A stretch of 64,000 nt of DNA from Rutpela maculata (lineage: Eukaryota; Arthropoda; Insecta; Coleoptera; Cerambycidae): contig OW386292.2 of the NCBI GenBank assembly GCA_936432065.2, positions 8,710,918-8,774,917 on the forward strand, read 5' to 3'. A program made the translations under genes and the position numbers. Positions 1-10,799 of the stretch are shown piece by piece. The notes below the pieces were generated by a model, which was not told the origin of the DNA, made no database searches, and saw only the letters and a list, made by a program, of their open reading frames with translations. Position 1 is the stretch's first letter; each line of letters opens with the position of its first letter.

Positions 1-234
1 CTTGAATTTTAGATTTCGCGCACGCGATTGACAACCTTAAAATGCTGTTCTTGCTGCTGACATCAACATCATACGGCCTTCCAGCTCATGTATTAAAGAT
101 ATGATTGCAGTTGCTACATCCAGCGTAAGACTAGCCATTCTCTATTCAAACCTTTCAAACTTGCTGAAACGCCTTAACTAAATCCATTGATCTGTTGCTA
201 GTCCTTAGTCTATTAGTTCAAACGATTTACTCAC
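1..234. other. Intronic sequence downstream of 4E-T exon 3
   Basis: This lies downstream, in the minus-strand sense, of the GTGAGT splice donor at 234-229. I see no further 4E-T exon here, so the rest of the gene must lie left of the window. No repeat is recognised. Confidence 0.4.
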
Positions 235-506
235 CGATATGTGAAGATTCATTTTTCCCACCCAGAGGGCTATGAGGCCGGGTTGTGCGTGTCGTGTCCC
301 TGACAGGTACAAAGCATCCAGAGTTGAAGCTTCGGCGCTGAGGACTTAAAACGATGCCGTCGTTCTCTTTCCTTATACGCTCCCTCGGGTCCCCTGGTCG
401 CCGTCTGTGATCGGGGCCGTCTCCCGATCTAGGTCCATTTTCGGTAGGGGTGTCAGATTTCTTTCTCTCAAAATTCCATCGCTCCGGGTCCAAAATCGAG
501 GGAGAA
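235..506 (-). CDS. EIF4ENIF1: eIF4E transporter (4E-T), coding exon 3 of the model
   Basis: 4E-T is a P-body nucleocytoplasmic shuttling protein that binds eIF4E and represses and stabilises deadenylated mRNAs. This 272-nt exon follows a good acceptor (TTTTATTTTCAG, ending at 507) and ends at a GTGAGT donor (234). It begins by completing a valine codon split with the previous exon. The translation runs SPSILDPERWNFERKKSD, then a charged linker, then GDPRERIRKENDGIVLSPQRR and SFNSGCFVP. This order (DPE+W, then DPRERV+KE, then D.(V/I)VLSPQRRSF..GC) is the signature of the N-terminal part of animal 4E-T. The exon ends in phase 1, so the protein continues beyond the window. Identification rests on recalled family motifs and is strong. 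Confidence 0.9.
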
Positions 507-1218
507 CTGAAAATAAAAATAACTCTCATCGTTTATACTCGTAGCTTGTTAGGGAGATTTTGGCAGATCTAAGGCTGTTCACAGACCTTCTAACTGGTCG
601 CAAAATGTTAACATAGTGTGAAAACCTCAAAAAGATATTCCACAGATTATGGAATATTTGGATCTGATAACTGTGTGCCGTTGCTTCTTCTGCAAACGTG
701 GTAGGAATGTTTTCTTCATAAGGACTTGTTCATTCAGATATTAGGAATATATTGGGTAATGAAAAAGCATCTAAATTAGTATAACTTTAAACATTGCAAT
801 ACTTAATATGACTTGTTTTGTACTGTTTTGAAAAATATATATTTTTATTTTTATACATTCATATGTTTTAAAGCCTTTAAATTAAAGGCTTCTTAAAGTT
901 TTATTTTTGCAAAAATAAAGTCAACTCTGTTTTCGCGACAGTATTATATTGTTTGATCTACAATGTGACGACACTATTCTAGGTTAAATAACTTGGTACT
1001 TCAGCTTGCAACTAATTAGGGTCTTCCCATATCCAGCGATGTTCTGTATGCGTTTTTACCAGTTAACATACTATTTCATTTTCGTGACAAACTCTGTTAT
1101 GAGAGATAGCATATGAAAATAGAAAGACAACGAAATAATTACCATACATGCAAGGTAAGTTATCTATTTTCAGTAGACAAAAATTGCTTTATGTTTTTTA
1201 ATAAAGGCATTAACTTAC
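507..1218 (-). other. EIF4ENIF1: 4E-T intron (712 bp)
   Basis: This AT-rich intron runs from the GTAAGT donor at 1218 to the acceptor at 507. No other feature is recognised. Confidence 0.75.
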
Positions 1219-1390
1219 ACTTCACTGGCATCGAAAAAGTCCGGTTTTCTCTTTGACAATGGAGCCTCTCTTAATTTGATCAATTCATCTCTGGTGTATC
1301 GGATTTTGAGGCTCTCTCGCACAGCCAAAATAGCTGGATCCGTGAATTCCGGCAAGTCTGATACGCTCATTCCTTCGATTTGCTCATCTC
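1219..1390 (-). CDS. EIF4ENIF1: eIF4E transporter (4E-T), coding exon 2 of the model with the eIF4E-binding motif
   Basis: This 172-nt exon lies between an acceptor (TTTGCGTTTCAG, exon from 1390) and a GTAAGT donor (1218). It encodes GDEQIEGMSVSDLPEFTD, then a short helix-like stretch, then RYTRDELIKLREAPLSKRKP. YTRDELI fits the canonical eIF4E-binding consensus YxxxxL-hydrophobic, which is how 4E-T and the 4E-BPs dock on eIF4E. Its 3' phase joins exactly to the exon at 235-506, giving ...DASEV-SPSILDPERW. The exon opens in phase 1. Translation either comes from an upstream exon (52604-52679 fits) or starts at the internal ATG at 1370-1368. Both are possible; the first uses the splice phase seen. 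Confidence 0.9.
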
Positions 1391-1632
1391 CTGAAACGCA
1401 AAGTACAGACATGTAGACAACATAATACGAAAACTTCAAGTTTTATTATTTTTAAAAGCAAAATGTTGAACTGAAAAACGGTAACCAAAATTATATTTTT
1501 ATTTAGTCACATGAATATTATTATTATTTTTAACCATTTATTAAAAGTCAGCCTATTATTATTATTATTACTGTCTTTTACTCAGATATATTGTTTCGAA
1601 AACATATATGAAAATACTATGATACTTCTACT

Positions 1633-4536
1633 CCAGTCGAATTAGACATAATAAAAAATTTTGCGACCTGTGGATTTTTTTTCTGGAAGTTGTTCAAGAA
1701 GGCATAATAAGCAAGCACAGAAAACTACACCCTGCTACACCATGTGCGTCCCCTATTTTTAGAGGTTGAAACTTTGAAATTTTACTTGTGTCCATATTTT
1801 TCCCTATTGCCCGTAGGGCTCTTTACCAAGTTACACTTTTTGAAGATTCATCCCTCCTCTACATAATATACATATTACACATTTGCCGTAGGACAAAAAG
1901 TTTTGGCTGTACGAGGCGCTGTCCGAATTTGGGGGTCTTCTGTACAGGACAAACGGCTATTATTTCCAATCTACAACACTACACATACTAACTAATGCCC
2001 TTAAGGAGGGATGGTGATTTGTGAAAAAACTTGCATCGAATACCGAGCGGTTTCCATGATACGGGAACCTCTTTTTTTCGCTCATTTTTTTTTCATGTAT
2101 GTACGACCCCAATATAAGAAAATTTACATTGCTTTCATTTCATTGGTTTAGGAATTAGACAGCAAAATATGCCAAAAATGGCTATTTTGGTATTGTTGCA
2201 TTAAAAAAACCAAAACCAGTATAATTCTGGTAAATATTTTTGTTTATCCTAGAAGTCCAATTCATTGCGCATAGAAAATGTGTTTTTGTATTTAAATAGG
2301 ATCAACACTTATTGTGTAATAACGATTTATGTCGTGTGTTCTCCAGTCCCCTTTTTCACAATTTTTTTTTGCTGCCCTATGGTTCATGGCAGAAAGTAAT
2401 ACACACGTGGACAGGGCACATAAAACGGGTCTCTTGTTAAAATGCCATAGGACGTACCGTTTTCAAGTAAAACGCACTTGTTTGCAAAAAATTACTTCAG
2501 ATCACACTTTCATCGACTGACTAGTAAATACTCACCACTGACTACGAAAAAATACAACTATGTGCCACTTCTTGCTTTTTTTGTTTATGAGGGACATTGC
2601 TAATGAAAAAATGAAGGGACTCGGAGGGAATAGGGGGTTCTCACCTCCCTATTTAACGTTTGTCTCAAATCATCATTGCAACTTATTTTGTGTCTATAAC
2701 AAAATCCACAGTAATGTTACTGTCCTAGAGAAACAGCTATGTCCATTTCGATTTAAAAAAACAAACTCCTAAGAAAGAAAACACCAAAATGTAGAATTAA
2801 TTTATTTATCAGATCACAATACAGAACACCTTGGACATCATCTGGTGAAACCGTGTAAAAAAAAAGCGGAAATGATTCTACCTCACGAGAAAAGGTGGTG
2901 TGGAAATGAATCAATTTGTAAAAATTACATAAAGATATTATATTACTATTATTATTATATTATATTTCTGTACCGAATAGTACTAATGTGAAATAAACAC
3001 AAAATAAGTCGCAATGATGATTTGAGTGAGAACCCCCCTATTTCATCCGAGTTCCTTCATTTTTTCATTAGCAATGTCCCTCATAAACAGAAAAAGCAAG
3101 AAGCGACACATAGTTGTATTTTTTCGTAATCAGCGGTGAGTATTTACTAGTCAGTTGATGAAAAGTGTGATCTGAAGTAATTTTTTCAAACAAGTGCGTT
3201 TTACTTGAAAGCGGTACGTCCTATCGCATTTTAACAAGAGACCCGTTTTAACACCCTATTATGTGCCCTGTCCACGTGTATATTGCTTTCTTCCCTACTA
3301 TGAACAAGGCCGCAAAAAAAAAATTCTGAAAAAGGAGACTGGAGAACACATGACATAAATCGTTGTTACACAATAAGTGTTGATCCTATTTAAATACAAA
3401 ATAGTATATTATATTACTAGGAGTAGAACGCACTCTTTTTTTGTGTTGAGCCCTGGGCGAAACACAAAAAAAGGCGTTCTACTCCGTGTAATATATACTA
3501 TTTTTTCTACAAGCGTATTAAAATGCAAAAATTCATTTATTTATCATAAATGTACAAACATTCAAACTACAGTCTTACATGTTGACACAATATGATAAGT
3601 GGCTAGTGGATAGCGCGCCACCGGTGGCTTTCGGTATTAACATTATGTTACTAGTAAAACAATACCCACTGCGGTGGCGCTTTCGGAACTAACATTATGT
3701 TACTAGTAAAACAATGTCCACTACGGTGGCGTTCGGTACTAACATTTTGTTACTAGTAAAACAATGTCCTACTTCTACTTCTGTTTTTGGTGACATAATT
3801 TAAACATTTTAATACGCTTGAAGAAAAACATATTTTCGATGCGCAATGAATTGGACTTTTAGGATAAACAAAAACATTTACCAGAATTATACTGGTTTTG
3901 GTTTTCTTAATGCAACAATACCAAAATAGCCATTTTTGGCATATTTTGCTGTCTAGCTCCTAAACTAATGAATGTATTAAAATGAAACCAACGCAAATTT
4001 TCTTATATTAGGGTCGTACATACATGAAAAAAAAATGAGCAAAAAAAAGTAGGTTCACTTTTTTTTTAAAAACAGGGGTTTTCAAAATTTCAACATCCCG
4101 TATCGTGGAAACCGCGCGGTATTCGATGAAAGTTTTTCACAAATCAACATCCCTCCTTAAGAGCATTAGTATGTGTATTGTAGATTGGAAATAATAGCCG
4201 TTTGTCCTGTACAGAAGATATCCAAATTCGGATAGCGTGACCTTTCCGGCCTCGTACAGCCAAAAAATTTTGTCCTACGGCAAATGTGTAATATGTATAT
4301 TATGTAGAGGAGGGATGAATCTTCAAAAAGTGTAACTTGGTAAAGAGCCCTACGGGCAATAGGGAAAAAAATATGGACACAAGTAAAATTTCAAAGTTTC
4401 AACTCTTAAAAATAGGGGACGCACATGGTGTAGCAGGGTGTAGTTTTCTATGCTTGCTTACTATGCCCTCTTAAACAACTTCCACAAAAAAAAGTCCACA
4501 GGATGCAAAATTTTTTATTATGTCTAATTCGACTGG
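1633..4536. mobile_element. 2.9-kb foldback (long inverted repeat) element
   Basis: The ends are CCAGTCGAATTAGACATAAT and its reverse complement. The inverted homology continues for roughly 1.1 kb per arm, to an unpaired centre near 2700-3000. The arms match with scattered substitutions and small indels. Near-matching direct repeats TCTACT (before) and TCTATT (after) may be a worn target duplication. The right arm is interrupted by a ~430-bp second element (3402-3829). No transposase frame is visible; the small open frames in both arms are mirror images. This is probably a non-autonomous foldback or long-TIR transposon of unknown superfamily. Confidence 0.8.
3402..3829. mobile_element. Nested composite hairpin MITE, copy 1
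   Basis: It interrupts the right arm of the 1633-4536 foldback: the flanks tttaaatacaaa and acatattttcgatgcg are contiguous in the left arm at about 2275-2300. It consists of two hairpins. The first (3402-3502) has arms containing GGAGTAGAACGC and GCGTTCTACTCC. The second (about 3505-3829) is bounded by CAAGCGTATTAAAATG and CATTTTAATACGCTTG. The second hairpin contains three tandem ~53-bp units with the core ATGTTACTAGTAAAACAAT. The same composite recurs inverted at 44195-44630. Confidence 0.75.
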
Positions 4537-5099
4537 TCTATTGGCAAAAAAAAATTAAATTATTTTACAGTGCATTTTTTATAATAGCTTGTTTTTTAAA
4601 AATAAATTGCCTCAATAGGTATTTAATTTTAGTACAGTCAAATAGGTTTAATACAATTTTTTTCACCGACAACATTCCACTAGAAATTTTATTGTTGATT
4701 CTTATGTATTATTACCTGATCGAATCAGTACCTTAAAGTTGAATTTATTTTTTTATTTTATTTTTTTTGCTTAATATCGATCTTTTCTTAAAATTCCTTA
4801 AAACTGGAAAACCAGGTAATCTATGAACTTGAAATTACATGCTCTACAACTTTCATTCTATGGATTTTTTCATTTAGATTAGCCCTTTCAGAGCTGAAGA
4901 CGTTTAAAAAATTACCCAGTGTGAATTTTTTACAAGTTGGTAAAAATTGTTGTTATTCGACTGCCTATTACGCCCATACCTCTTGATGAAATTTCACCTT
5001 TGAGGTAGTTTTTTTAATTTGATATCAAATCGGTTTCAGGGCGTATTCAAATTAGGCGCATTGTATTTTTAAACATTTTGTTAAAAATGTTTTTCAATG
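4537..5099. other. AT-rich spacer
   Basis: No gene, repeat boundary or RNA gene is recognised in this stretch. Confidence 0.4.
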
Positions 5100-5460
5100 A
5101 TTATTCTGTGCTGTGAGGAGAATTTTGTCTTCTTCATGGTCTTCTTCATCAATTATCTCTGGAATTTTTTGGAAACATTTTATAAGATTCTCTAATATTT
5201 CCCTAATGACATTTTTTTAGGAACCTGGAATAGTGCGTCTGGTTCTTGCTCATTGAAATTGTACAAGTAGGTATAGGAGAATGCCCAGGTAACAGTTTCT
5301 GCGTTTGCATCGTGCAAATATTCACTAAGAGTCATGTCAACATGTATAATTTGCTTTAACATGAATTTTAAAGAAATATCTGATAAATAATTTCGCTTCA
5401 TGCCAGCACAGCGCCTCCACTGTGACCTTAAGTGGTTCCAATAGAAATAGATTAACCAAA
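5100..5460 (-). pseudogene. Frameshifted coding relic of unknown family, acidic C-terminus
   Basis: Read on the minus strand, about 5450 to 5219 translates without a stop as ...NHLRSQWRRCAGMKRN, then a helix-like stretch, then ETVTWAFSYTYLYNFNEQEP. At a seven-T run on the plus strand (5212-5218) the frame breaks. Shifting by one base restores an open frame reading NVIREILENLIKCFQKIP, then an acidic tail (IIDEEDHEEDK) that runs to about 5100. The composition (aromatic, charged, few rare residues) looks like real protein. I do not recognise the family. It could be a transposon ORF relic, a processed pseudogene, or a real terminal exon with an assembly indel. Nothing around it identifies a function. 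Confidence 0.4.
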
Positions 5461-5584
5461 TCCTTGAAGTTTATATTCCGAATCCAGTACCAAAAGCGGC
5501 ATTTTTAAGACGAGCATTGCTTTTTGAACGCAATTCCGGGGGTAACTAAAATGTTGTAGCATTAAGAAACCGTTACATCTTGTT

Positions 5585-5695
5585 TTACAATCCCGAAAAT
5601 CTTGGGATCCTATCGACTACGATCCCGGGATTTGTGGTATCCAAATATCGCCGGGATCCCGGGATTTTCGGGTTCGAGATTTCGGGATTGCAAAC
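5585..5695. repeat. Short CCCGGGAT-rich inverted/direct repeat cluster
   Basis: Several copies of TCCCGGGAT/ATCCCGAAA-type words occur in both orientations. It looks like the end of a MITE or a small satellite fragment. Nothing else is recognised from 5696 to 6410. Confidence 0.4.
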
Positions 5696-6412
5696 CCTAG
5701 TGGGGTGCACATGCACCCCGGTCAGACCGATACGTTATTTTTTGAGATTGGCCTTAGCAAGGTTAATATATCTTGTACTAGTAATCGAATGGGAATTTTA
5801 AAAATACTGGCTTATTTGAAATGAAATTCTTAAAAAATATAAAAAAATATAAGTCAATGCCGAAAAAAATAGAAAACACCAAAAATGGCCGAAAAAATCA
5901 AAATTGAATCTTTCCGATAAGAAGGAGTAATTTCACCAAAGTTGGCAAAAATAAAACCCATCTTTAGTCAAATATAATATAATGCACCAAACCCGGACGC
6001 TTAAGTCAAATAGTACGGTTAAATATGGCGGACGAAATACATTTTTTTAATTCTTCGCCAGGTATCAAGGAGGCATTGTGCGTCCTTTTTTTCTTTTCGA
6101 TTGTAGATTCTTTTGAGTACTTTAATATAAAGTTAAATTTTTTTAATTTTCAAAAAAAGTGCATTTTTTACAATTTTCAAAAATGCATATTCTTTCACCC
6201 TCCTTTTTTTCACCCAATGTTCATCGAAACAAAATGAAATATGCTATAGAAAATCTCGTATAACTTCAAAAATTTAATACAAAATGAAACTTCATTAATT
6301 TGAAAAGGAAATTTGTAGTACCTACTTATATTTCTTTTTGTTGTGATGAAAATTGGGTAAAAAATAGGAGGCTCAAAGAATAGTATATTAAAGTATAAGT
6401 GGATATTAAGGT

Positions 6413-6495
6413 CTTTAAAACACGCGCGATTTTTCGAGCACGACGGCGCAGCCGGAGTGCCCGAAATAGAGCAAGTGTTTTAAAGACCAGTTATC
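6413..6495. repeat. Hairpin with GGTCTTTAAAACAC arms
   Basis: GGTCTTTAAAACAC and GTGTTTTAAAGACC are perfect 14-bp inverted arms around a GC-rich loop containing CGGCGCAGCCGGAGTG. It lies just upstream of the recombinase-like fragment at 6705-6887 and may be part of the same element. Confidence 0.5.
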
Positions 6496-6520
6496 CACGA
6501 ATACTTTACGCTATTTTTTT

Positions 6521-6972
6521 TTATTGGTACACTTTGAAATCATAAATACTGGTATTATTACTACAAAAAATGGTTGAATTCATGATGTGACATCAGGATA
6601 CCTGTCAGTGTCATGAAAATGAGAAAACAAAAATTAATTTGCAATCTGTCACATAGGATTAATTATTGTCACTACAGTTGTCACTGATTGTATATTGCTT
6701 TAAAATGAGTTCTAACATTGATTACTTAAATAGAAAAACAGAATCGCGGTTAATACCGCAAAAATCGGAAGATGCTTATAAAAAAGAATACAAGTTCATC
6801 AAATGGATGGAAGAGCAAAAGGTAACAGATACAGATGAACGAGTTGTACTTGTTAGTATTTGCTTACCTTTGATGTTGCCATGGTAACTTTAAAATACGC
6901 GCGTTTTTAAAACTAGGATTTAAACACTCTGAGGCGTACTTTAAATAAGCAAAATAGTGTACCAGTAAAAAA
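6521..6972 (+). mobile_element. Possible Crypton-like element fragment with partial terminal repeats
   Basis: TTGGTACACTTT near 6521 and AGTGTACCAG near 6955 form short inverted ends. Between them lies the recombinase-like fragment. The ends are too short and imperfect to be sure of the element's limits. Confidence 0.35.
6705..6887 (+). pseudogene. N-terminal fragment resembling Crypton-type tyrosine recombinase proteins
   Basis: The frame starts at the internal ATG at 6705 (MSSNIDYLNRKTESRLIPQK), continues as SEDAYKKEYKFIKWMEEQ, and stops at 6887 after a short hydrophobic tail. The pattern (R-LIP-KSE-AY-KEY--F--W), followed by a short Val-rich strand, is what I recall from the N-terminal SAM-like DNA-binding region of Crypton/KIAA1958-type tyrosine recombinases, which are common in insect genomes. 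The catalytic domain (R...HxxR...Y) is absent. A GTTAGT after GTACTT could be a donor, but no following exon was found. It is a truncated fragment. Confidence 0.45.
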
Positions 6973-7059
6973 AAATATATTTTTGAAAATTGTAAAAAAT
7001 GCGTTTTTTTGAAAACAAAAAAAATTGAACTTTATCCTCTTAGGGCACGTTTATCAATA

Positions 7060-7138
7060 CAGGGTTAGGTTAGTTTGCTCCGGGGCTAAACGCTAATTCC
7101 AGTCAAGTCAAGTTTAGCCCGAGGTTAACCTAATTTTA
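7060..7138. repeat. Imperfect hairpin (GGTTAGGTTAGTTTGC.../...GTTTAGCCCGAGGTTAACC)
   Basis: Short inverted arms sit around a loop with CAAGTCAAG. It is probably a MITE end. The flanks (6973-7059 and 7139-8025) hold nothing I can name. Confidence 0.4.
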
Positions 7139-8025
7139 TGTTTGCTGTTGACAGTTGTTGAGTGAAAAGTCAGTTATTTTTTTGCATAAATTATTGAAAA
7201 TTGAAATTTTCGACGAAATAAGCAACGATGAAGCAGATATTTTGGAATTTTTGAACCACCAACACCAACATACTTAGTTTTCCAATGTAGCTAAAAAGCA
7301 AATATTAAAATCTATTTTATTGTATTGCGGAAACCGTTCAGCTTCTTTGTCTCTGCAAGATATTGCATGTTTTTTTTTTATTCTACGTGTTTATAATTAT
7401 TTGCTAATTTAATTAACAGCAACCGCTCTGATGATGAAAAATTGGGGCCTCTGCCTACCTCTGTTCATTTTCATAAAATAAAAATGTCAAATGTCAAAGT
7501 GGTGAAAAATAGCCACCGATGGCAAATTGCTCAAAAACCGACGGATAGAAATGTCTGCCATTACTGTACACGCCAAAACAAACATTTTTCGTCAAATTTG
7601 GTCCGGTAACTAAAAAAAATTTTTTTTTCAATTTCCGGTTACGCGCGCGCTAGCCGGAGTTTCGTCTGCCAGCGTAATTGGGATATATGAAGTACATATA
7701 ATAACTACCTATGCGGACAAATACCGATTATCATTCGATTAAAAAAAAAATTACATAGGTAATTGATTTAATTTACTCTCAGTTGGACTAAAAACAAAAT
7801 AAAACATTACAAATTCAAGAATTATTATTTTATTTTTAATTACTAAAAATTTTGCTTTTAAGCAAATGTTCTCGACTTGATAATTTCCACAAGTCTCGAA
7901 CATCGTCTAAGCAAAATTTTACAAAAAAAAAGCCACCCGCAGCTGTAAATCGTAAAATATTAACAATAAAGAAAAAGTTTTAGTTTTTTTAACTTCCTAC
8001 AATATTGATAATACCTAATTTTTTA

Positions 8026-8694
8026 ACTTCCACATCCAGTAGAAGTATAGTAAAAAAAAGTACAGTAACGACAAAAAATTTTTAAAAATTTTTATTGTTC
8101 AAATAGGCTTAAAATGTCATGAAACGTCGAGATTTTAAGTTTGAGCGAAAAAAAAATAATTTCTGTCTGTAACTTTTTTTGTGCGCACTTTTACTCTGGA
8201 ACCGTTTAAGATATTGACTTGAAATTTGGTACACGTATGTACTTTAACGAGATCTGGAACTGGATTATATTTTCATGTTGTTCCGACGACGGGTTGGGGG
8301 GTTAATTTGGGGGGTTAATAATCAAGCAGGTAAAAGTCGATAAAATTGGTATTTAGTATATACAAGAGAAGCTAGGGTCTAAAAAAAAATTTTTGGCATT
8401 AGCCACCCCCAGCCCTTATTAAAGGGGATGAAAAAAAATTGTGATTTAGTGTATGTACAAGAACCAGAAACCTCAAAATATATTTTACTTCATCCACCCC
8501 CACTACCACCCCCACCCCACTACCGACGTGGGGTATCGTTTTATGGGTTTTTGGGGTAAAGGATTTCAAATATTATATTATTAAAGTTCCATAAACAATT
8601 ATTTCCACACACAAAAGTTTTTGCGTTGCGTTGTGAGTGACTTGGGTAGAGAATCTGGATGTGGAAGTAGTGATTCCTTGGGCAGCGGTTTTTA
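8026..8694 (+). mobile_element. Family A dispersed repeat, copy 1
   Basis: It begins TAACTTCCACATCCAG and ends CTGGATGTGGAAGTAGTGAT followed by TCCTTGGGCAGCGG. Internal landmarks shared with the other copies are AGTAACGACAAAAA, GTCATGAAACGTCGAGATTT, a (CTGT)n tract followed by TAACTTTTTTTGTGCGCAC, GAGATCTGGAACTGGATTA, a GCCACCCCC block and a C-rich CCACCCCCACTACCACCCC block. No protein is encoded. The inverted ACTTCCACATCCAG near each end suggests a TIR-type non-autonomous element. Confidence 0.8.
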
Positions 8695-9025
8695 GGGTAG
8701 AACTAACAGGAAGGAAGATAATTGAGAAAAACTATTTTGACAGGGTTTTCACCAAAATTGGAATTTTTAATTCTCTGACTTTCCAGGAACAACATTTTAA
8801 TTTTCCAGAAGCAAAATCTGAATATTTATCACATTGTAACAAAACCTGTAAGAATGCAAATCAATAATAATGTACTTATCAAAATCTGCTTGAAATGAAC
8901 ATGTAAAAAAATGGAAATTATTGAAGTAATTTTTTTCATTAAATTGTATATCAAGAATTTATTTAGATATTGAATAAGTTTTCAAGTTTTATAATTCTTA
9001 ACATACTGAAGAAAATCATGTCTGC

Positions 9026-9561
9026 AATTGACGATTTGCACGAAAGAAAGTTTGGTAAAAAGTGTCATGGCGCACAGTATAAACATGTTGACCAACTCGT
9101 CTAATTTCCAAACTTTGCAACAATTAAATACCTATAATATAATAATCATAACATTGTTTTCATTATCTTTAATGTTAAACCTACTTCCATTGAATATAAA
9201 TCATCTTTATTAGGTTGTTTAGTAGTCTACAATATTTTAAAAATGTCGAATTTTGCAATTTGTCAATCACTGCTGCCAACTGTTCTAAACTGAGAGTTGG
9301 AAACAGTGTTTGACAAATTGCATAATTCGACATTTTCTAAATATTGTAGACTACCAAACAACCTAATAAATATGATTTATATTCAATGGAAGTAGGTTGA
9401 ACATTAAAGATAATGAAAGCAATGTTATGATTATTATATTATAGGTATTTAATTGTTGTAAAGTTTGGAAATTAGACGAGTTGGTCAACATGTGCAGTGA
9501 ATTACAGTGATACCAATCTCGACACTTTTTACCAAACTTTCTTTCGTGCAAATCGTCAATT
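9026..9561. repeat. Inverted repeat with ~250-bp arms
   Basis: The left arm (about 9026-9272) and right arm (about 9310-9561) are reverse complements, starting AATTGACGATTTGCACGAAA. They share GAAAGTTTGGTAAAAAGTGTC, the block around ATAATATAATAATCATAAC, and AATTTCCAAACTTTGCAAC. A ~30-bp stretch just inside the outer end differs between arms. The spacer contains CTGCTGCCAACTGTTC. The right arm overlaps the 3' part of the candidate small gene at 9485-9911. Confidence 0.75.
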
Positions 9562-9911
9562 CCAGGATTTTACTCAAAATCCCCAAATACCTGACTTTTC
9601 CAAGTTTCCAAGTATTTTGTTTGGCCGTCATTCTTTTAATAAGACGGCCTTTAGAGGCGCCGATATTTTTGTGGAAAACATTAACTAATAATTGTTGCAA
9701 ACCCCCTCCATTATACAATAAAAAAAATCCTGGTAGGAATTATTAACGGGCCAAATGACAGATTGACTATTACAGACTTACGCCAGCACACTTTCTTGAC
9801 CCTCGGCTTTTGCTGCCTCTTGCTTTTTGGCACCATTACACTCGGCGCCAGATAATGCTGGCCCTGCGTGGGTCGGCCCTTGGGCTTCTTGTTCCCCTTG
9901 GTTTTTGCCAT
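9485..9911 (-). CDS. Candidate two-exon gene for a small Lys/Arg-rich protein, unknown function
   Basis: The ATG at 9911 opens MAKTKGNKKPKGRPTQGQ, then a second basic stretch (VPKSKRQQKPRVKK), and reaches a GTAAGT donor at 9781 (coding 9782-9911). An acceptor AG at 9686-9685 gives a ~96-nt intron and joins in phase to NVFHKNIGASKGRLIKRM and a tail stopping at 9485, for about 109 residues. The segment is richer in GC than its surroundings, and CRE-like TACGTCAC lies upstream at about 10109. The start and basic composition recall small nucleolar ribosome-biogenesis factors, but I cannot match a family. The 3' end runs into an inverted repeat, so the true end may differ. It could be a nested gene in the 4E-T intron or a captured fragment. 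Confidence 0.35.
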
Positions 9912-10470
9912 AACTGATCTCACAACGAACACGACACACAAGCACAAAAACGTAGATAAAAAAATCGAAATTGGCAAAATAGACGAATTAAAAACGAGTT
10001 ACACAATGTCTTTTTGAAAAAACAGTCTAAAATATTCGGATTTTCGAAAAATTTTCACCACCACGTGGACACGACGGGTTGTTTTAACGACTTCTCGATC
10101 CTGGCAGTACGTCACGCAACTGTACAATTGTATATCGCGGGAAAAACAGAAATAACACGGAACAATAAAATGACGAATAAACAAAGGGTTTTATAACAAA
10201 AAATAACGTTAATGTTCAATATTAATTTTGTCAAGTGATCTCTGCACGTGTCCGGCACGAATATCGAACGAAATAGGCGAGAATTCCACAAAGAAATGAA
10301 GCATGGCAGAAAAACTCGGCGAAAAAAAAAGAGCGAGTACGCGCGCTGTCTTTACGATCCACTTGAAAAAACCGTCGTTTCTATTAGTTCGGTTGAAATG
10401 ACCAAAGCATCGCGGTTTATAGAGAATTGTTAATAAATAGATTTTACTTAGAGCTTTTTGAAAAGAGAAC
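9912..10470. promoter_or_regulatory. Promoter-like CpG-containing segment upstream of the 9911 ATG
   Basis: CG dinucleotides are clearly more frequent here than in the AT-rich surroundings (ACGTGGACACGACGGG, TACGTCACGC, GTACGCGCGCTG). Short open frames occur on both strands, as in a CpG-containing 5' region. A TACGTCAC word resembles a half-consensus CRE. No TATA box can be assigned with confidence. Confidence 0.3.
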
Positions 10471-10799
10471 ATTCTACATTAAAATATATTATTTTTAGTG
10501 ATTTGACATTTTGAGACATGTTACAGGGAAAGACGGAATTACTGCAATCCCAAAATGGAACAAAATGGTATAGATCAATCGAGTAAAGTGTCAGCACCAT
10601 TTAAAATATACCAATATAAAGTACAAATCATATAAGTAAAACAACATTTTTAAAACCCCCCGACAAAGTCCTATACCTAATCAATCATCTTGTATTGTAC
10701 AAGGTTATTCATTATATATTGACCAACCCCCCTTTATTTCTGTTATTACTGGAAATAAAAAAATGTTTCGTATAAAAGTTGTAGGAATTAATGTATATA

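Noticed and set aside
1..234. A further 4E-T exon near the left edge
   Set aside because: One stretch on the minus strand (about 110-1) looks weakly coding, but there is no convincing acceptor in phase and no 4E-T motif.
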